In this document: positions 24,193 to 27,052 of the stretch, piece after piece
Layout of the letters: every line of letters starts with the position of its first letter
Position numbering within the stretch: position 1 is the stretch's first letter
NCBI GenBank assembly: GCA_035286585.1
Contig: DATEDC010000178.1
Location: forward strand, 1-27,052
Source: DSOS01 sp035286585
Lineage (GTDB): Bacteria > Chloroflexota > Anaerolineae > Anaerolineales > UBA4823
Direction: 5' to 3'
DNA length: 27,052 nt
Notes under the pieces: generated by a model
Databases searched by the model: none
Told to the model about the DNA's origin: nothing
What the model saw: the letters and a program-made list of their open reading frames with translations, nothing else
Made by a program: the position numbers and the translations under genes

Positions 24193-24684
24193 CTAGCCGG
24201 CATAACTCCAGCCCAGCTCAGGTAAGGTAAGCATATCTTTTGGTTCGCCCTCTTTGATGATTGCGGCGCTCACAGGTTCACCGATCACGAGATCGTGATC
24301 CCCGTGGATATCCAGGATGTGCACCACTTTGCATTCCAAATAAGCAGCCGCATCAGTCAGGATCGGACAGCCGGTTGCCGGTCCAGGCGTATATGTCACG
24401 TTCTCCATCTTGGCTGGATTTTTCGCCCGTCCTTTGGTGAGCAGCTTGATCGTATCGCTATCCTCTTTGAGGAGCAGATTTATCGCATAAACCCTGCTTT
24501 TTTCCACCAGACCATGAGTATAGTTGGTTTTCTGCAGCGCTAAAGATACCAACCGCGGTTCGAAAGAAACCTGTCCGACCCAATTGGCAACCATTGCATT
24601 AACATCCTCGCCATCGGTGCTTGTGATGCAGTAAAAACCATAAGGCATCAAGCGCAGAACATCTTTGACAGGATCATCGGACAT
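24193..24684 (-). CDS. Flavin reductase-like (DIM6/NTAB family) FMN-binding protein
   Basis: A 163-residue single-domain protein of the flavin reductase-like split-barrel family. Members bind FMN and reduce flavins, or act as small flavoproteins beside oxygenases or rubredoxins. The family pattern is seen in YGFYCITSTDGEDVNAMVANW, PRLVSLALQKTNYTHGLV and YAINLL, followed by GCPILTDAAAYLECKV and GDHDLVIGEPV. The start has AAGGAGG six bases upstream. It stands alone on the minus strand. Its partner enzyme cannot be inferred from here. Confidence 0.85.
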   Translation of the reverse strand: MSDDPVKDVLRLMPYGFYCITSTDGEDVNAMVANWVGQVSFEPRLVSLALQKTNYTHGLVEKSRVYAINLLLKEDSDTIKLLTKGRAKNPAKMENVTYTPGPATGCPILTDAAAYLECKVVHILDIHGDHDLVIGEPVSAAIIKEGEPKDMLTLPELGWSYAG

Positions 24685-24698
24685 GTTCGCCTCCTTTT

Positions 24699-24718
24699 CG
24701 TGTTATTATATCAACACG
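24699..24718 (-). promoter_or_regulatory. Palindrome overlapping the -10 box of the flavin reductase gene
   Basis: CGTGTT (24699-24704) and AACACG (24713-24718) form a perfect 6-base inverted repeat. The minus-strand -10 box TATAAT (24710-24705) falls in its centre. The transcript would start close to 24697, leaving a leader of about 13 bases with the AAGGAGG site. The -35 region is poor, which suggests an activator or weak basal expression; a repressor bound to the palindrome would cover the -10 box. Confidence 0.45.
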
Positions 24719-24966
24719 CGGCCGGCGAATCTCGGAGAAAGCGAGTTTTCCCACTTGGGGGTTGGCATGCCTGGGCAGCCCGCCACGATAAGCCGCCTCC
24801 AAGTTTATACATCTCTATGCGAATAGATATAATTTTCATACATTCCTTTGGTAGAATTTATCAGTAGAAATCTTGAAATATGACCTTTGAGGATTTTGGT
24901 TCTTTACGCTACGCGTCGTGCTTACCAGTGAGCGCCAAATCCCAAACATTACCTGGAGATTCTAAG
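24719..24966. other. Divergent intergenic region without a gene
   Basis: About 250 bases between the flavin reductase promoter and the thioredoxin-TPR gene. No convincing coding frame or RNA gene is seen. A frame open from 24880 continues into the thioredoxin gene, but its first 29 residues do not look like the family. An imperfect inverted repeat (CTTGGGGG near 24755 and CCTCCAAG near 24800) is present. No good sigma-70 promoter was found. Confidence 0.4.
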
Positions 24967-25800
24967 ATGATGGCGTCTGACCATATTATCGATGTTTCCG
25001 AAGCTGACTTTGAATATCAGGTCATTGCATACTCCCAAAAAATTCCTGTAGTGGTGGATTTTTGGGCAGAATGGTGCATACCCTGCCGCACTCTGGGACC
25101 GCTGCTTGAGCTAATCGCCAGTGAAGCCCAGGGAACATTTCGCCTGGCGAAGGTCAACGTAGATCAAAACCAGAACCTGGCAATGCGTTACAACATCCGT
25201 AGCATCCCCGCAGTTAAGGCTTTTCGTGATGGACATGTCGTTTCGGAATTCGTTGGCCTGCAACCCGAACCGCGCGTGCGTGAATTTATCCGCACTATCG
25301 CCCCAAGCCAGAGCGATCTCGACCTGGAAAAGGCGCAGAGTCTCTATCGATTGCAAAATTACGCTGAAGCCGAAGGATCTTTTCGCCGCGCCCTGCGAGA
25401 CAAACCCGCAAGCCCGATTGCCCAATTGGGGTTGGCAAAATCTCTCCTGATGCAAGGGCAGCCCGCTGAAGCGGCGGCTATCTTGCGGAGCTTCCCCACC
25501 AGCCAGGAATACAGCATAGCAATGGGTCTGCTGCCCGTTGCAGAATCCATGCTGCACCTCGGCTCTGGGAATGCCTTCGACGATAACCCCCTGGAGGCGG
25601 CTTATGCCCGCGCCATTAAACTCGCCCAGCGTGGCAATTTGCCCGCAGCTCTGGATGGGATACTAGATATCCTTCGCCAGGATAAACGCTACCGCCACGA
25701 TGAGGTCAGGTTAGTTTTCCTGGGTTTACTGGAACTGCTCGGAGAAGACAGCTATCTCACCCGCCAGTACCGCCAGGAATTAGCTTCCGTGCTGTTCTAA
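24967..25800 (+). CDS. Thioredoxin-TPR protein, CnoX/YbbN-like
   Basis: A 277-residue protein with an N-terminal thioredoxin fold (about 1-110) and a C-terminal TPR-like helical region (about 118-275, with KAQSLYRLQNYAEAEGSFRRA as the first repeat). The redox motif is C37-I-P-C40 in WAEWCIPCR, with Ile in place of the usual Gly. The cis-proline loop RSIPAVKAF is present. CnoX/YbbN proteins guard chaperonin clients against oxidation. The CxxC motif is intact here, so a redox-active role is possible. The ATG at 24967 has GGAG eight bases upstream; an ATG three bases later would serve equally well. Confidence 0.85.
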   Translation: MMASDHIIDVSEADFEYQVIAYSQKIPVVVDFWAEWCIPCRTLGPLLELIASEAQGTFRLAKVNVDQNQNLAMRYNIRSIPAVKAFRDGHVVSEFVGLQPEPRVREFIRTIAPSQSDLDLEKAQSLYRLQNYAEAEGSFRRALRDKPASPIAQLGLAKSLLMQGQPAEAAAILRSFPTSQEYSIAMGLLPVAESMLHLGSGNAFDDNPLEAAYARAIKLAQRGNLPAALDGILDILRQDKRYRHDEVRLVFLGLLELLGEDSYLTRQYRQELASVLF

Positions 25801-25832
25801 AAACGATCCTTTACTGTTTCAGATAGTCCATT

Positions 25833-26831
25833 TTACGGCTGACCCATCAAAACCAGATCGCCCCAGGTTCTTGGGTCTGTCAGCACGCGGTTGGCGGCGC
25901 TCGAAATCATCGACTGCTGCACATTCTGACCGGAGCGATCATTATCTGATACCGAAATAGCGAATCCATAATGGTCCCCAATATCCGGCGTGATCCCAAA
26001 GATCTCCCAGGGAATCCTCACTTCGATCCGGTATCCATTATCCGTGCTGGTAACGCCAATTTTCACTTTCACCTGTGATCCTTCTCTGCTTGTGGGATAC
26101 CAAAGGTAAGCTTCGGTATCCGTCCCCGGAGTGGGTTGGCCAGGCGAGATGCCCAACTGGTAATCATCAGAGCTCAGGCTAGCTTGATGATAATCTCTGG
26201 AGACTCTGGTATCGATCAAGATTTCGAGGCTATCGCCTTTAAACAGATCCTCTTCGCTGGCTCCTTGCACATAAACATCATCAACAACTCGCGCCGCGAT
26301 GTAGAAATTGTGGTCATCCCATCCAAGCATCACCCTAGCAGACAGGTCATCCGCGCCCGACCATCTATTGGCGCCAAACACAACGTTGGAAATTGTATAT
26401 CTCTCCAAATCCCAATCATCGAACACGCCGTCAATCGCAGGCTCGTTTTGTAAATAATAAGCAATAATGCTCGGTCCTGGTCTCCTATCTGGGCCAACAA
26501 GAGATACGGGTGTGTTGGTCGGCGCAGTCGTTATAGTTGGGGGTATTGGCGTATTCGTCGCTGTCGAAAGAATTATCGCCGTTGGTGGTATAAGAGTGCT
26601 CGTCGGAACAGGCGTGTCCGTCCACACCAGCGCTTGCGTGGTTGTAGCCGAAGGAATCAACTGGGTTGGGGCGGAAATGGTGGCCAGCACATCGAAGATT
26701 GCCGTTAAAGTCAAATTTGGAGTTGGAGTCAAGAACGGCGTTGGCGCGGATATGCCGGGCAAATTGCATGCAATCGAGATAAACACGATAAGTATCACGG
26801 GTAAGCTGAGCAGGGTTTTCTTACTTCGCAT
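25833..26831 (-). CDS. Lipoprotein with Thr/Pro linker and CBM9/DOMON-like domain
   Basis: A 332-residue exported protein. The N-terminus has KK, a hydrophobic stretch and a lipobox-like ISIAC with C22 as the likely lipidated residue (the -3 position is Ser, slightly unusual). A linker rich in Thr, Pro and Ala (about 29-112) precedes a C-terminal domain (about 125-332). That domain has the pattern of family 9 carbohydrate-binding or DOMON-type modules: AIDGVFDDWD, a W-x-G-x-D-D segment, FYIAARVVDD, GDSLEILIDT and YRIEVRIPWEIFG. It may bind sugars or haem at the cell surface. GAGGAG lies eight bases before the start. It is convergent with the thioredoxin-TPR gene. Confidence 0.82.
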   Translation of the reverse strand: MRSKKTLLSLPVILIVFISIACNLPGISAPTPFLTPTPNLTLTAIFDVLATISAPTQLIPSATTTQALVWTDTPVPTSTLIPPTAIILSTATNTPIPPTITTAPTNTPVSLVGPDRRPGPSIIAYYLQNEPAIDGVFDDWDLERYTISNVVFGANRWSGADDLSARVMLGWDDHNFYIAARVVDDVYVQGASEEDLFKGDSLEILIDTRVSRDYHQASLSSDDYQLGISPGQPTPGTDTEAYLWYPTSREGSQVKVKIGVTSTDNGYRIEVRIPWEIFGITPDIGDHYGFAISVSDNDRSGQNVQQSMISSAANRVLTDPRTWGDLVLMGQP

Positions 26832-26875
26832 CTTAGCTTCTCCTCTAATGATGATCTTGCCGTGAGATCAAACAC

Positions 26876-26904
26876 TCTATACAATATATCATAAGACGAA
26901 CCAA
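26876..26904 (-). promoter_or_regulatory. Candidate promoter of the lipoprotein gene
   Basis: On the minus strand TTGGTT (26904-26899) and TATAGA (26881-26876) are separated by 17 bases, about 45 bases before the start codon. Each box matches four or five of six consensus bases. Confidence 0.4.
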
Positions 26905-26950
26905 CGGATAACTTTGTTCCAAAACGAACGAATTTTTATCAATAGCCTAC

Positions 26951-26979
26951 TTGACACCCGTTCCACATGCACGTATAAT
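26951..26979 (+). promoter_or_regulatory. Consensus sigma-70 promoter at the right edge
   Basis: TTGACA (26951-26956) and TATAAT (26974-26979) match the consensus at all twelve positions with a 17-base spacer. Transcription would begin near 26986, at the base of the first hairpin below. The gene it drives lies beyond the window. Confidence 0.8.
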
Positions 26980-26985
26980 CTCGGA

Positions 26986-27023
26986 GCCTGCCCAATGGGC
27001 AGGCATTCGTGTGAGTGTCACAC
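26986..27023 (+). promoter_or_regulatory. Tandem hairpin leader downstream of the edge promoter
   Basis: Two perfect inverted repeats follow the promoter: GCCTGCCC-AAT-GGGCAGGC (26986-27004) and GTGTGA-GTG-TCACAC (27009-27023). The first would form at the 5' end of the RNA. This may be a stabilising leader, a ribosomal-protein autoregulatory leader or the start of a small RNA. No T-tract follows, so it is not a plain terminator. The downstream sequence is cut off by the window end. Confidence 0.5.
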
Positions 27024-27052
27024 ATTTCTATCGGAGCTCAAGGTATTATTAA

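Noticed and set aside
26467..26865. Plus-strand open frame of 132 codons opposite the lipoprotein
   Set aside because: It is the antisense of the Thr/Pro linker and reads as Val/Gly-rich low complexity. The minus-strand gene has a signal, lipobox and domain.

Overview
The window looks like a chromosomal stretch of a Chloroflexota bacterium, most likely of the Anaerolineae type. This is inferred from gene content, not from a marker gene: several non-pyrrolysine MttB-family methyltransferases, a SUF operon paired with a divergent SufR-type repressor, tandem YkuD-family proteins, Thr/Pro-rich linkers, and mid-range GC. No rRNA, tRNA, CRISPR array, insertion sequence or phage gene was seen. Coding density is high and no gene-free gap exceeds about 300 bases.

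Left block (about 85-7812, + strand): three MttB-superfamily methyltransferase paralogues share one corrinoid (B12-binding) protein, followed by a Gfo/Idh/MocA oxidoreductase. This is probably a cluster for demethylating methylated amines or betaines, with the corrinoid protein as methyl carrier. It ends with an unusual fusion: a protoglobin-like haem domain followed by two Rieske [2Fe-2S] domains.

Second block (7960-13370, + strand): a compact five-gene cassette and the most novel-looking part of the window. It encodes a two-helix membrane protein with a zinc ribbon; a secreted/membrane-anchored protein whose C-terminus is an alternating Cys-Ala tail (eight Cys) ending in GGGR; a radical SAM/SPASM enzyme with an N-terminal PqqD-like domain; a paralogue of that enzyme that has lost every iron-sulfur cysteine; and a class I SAM methyltransferase. 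The layout suggests post-translational modification of the Cys-Ala tail by the radical SAM pair, possibly with methylation.

Third block (13398-19407, - strand): a SUF iron-sulfur assembly operon in transcription order sufC, sufB, sufD, a small SH3-like protein with a TTG start, sufS, sufU and a Rieske ferredoxin. A divergent sufR-sufT pair (19674-20671, + strand) lies upstream. The intergenic region holds two consensus-quality back-to-back promoters. Their -35 boxes form the ends of an inverted repeat, and two copies of a 17-bp AT-rich palindrome are the likely SufR operators.

Right block (20836-27052): a cell-envelope cluster (N-acetylmuramoyl-L-alanine amidase, two L,D-transpeptidases, one with a Tat-type signal, and a small unknown protein), a flavin reductase-like protein on the - strand, a thioredoxin-TPR (CnoX/YbbN-like) protein, and a lipoprotein with a CBM9/DOMON-like domain. 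The window closes with a consensus promoter followed by two perfect hairpins, the leader of a gene that lies outside the window.
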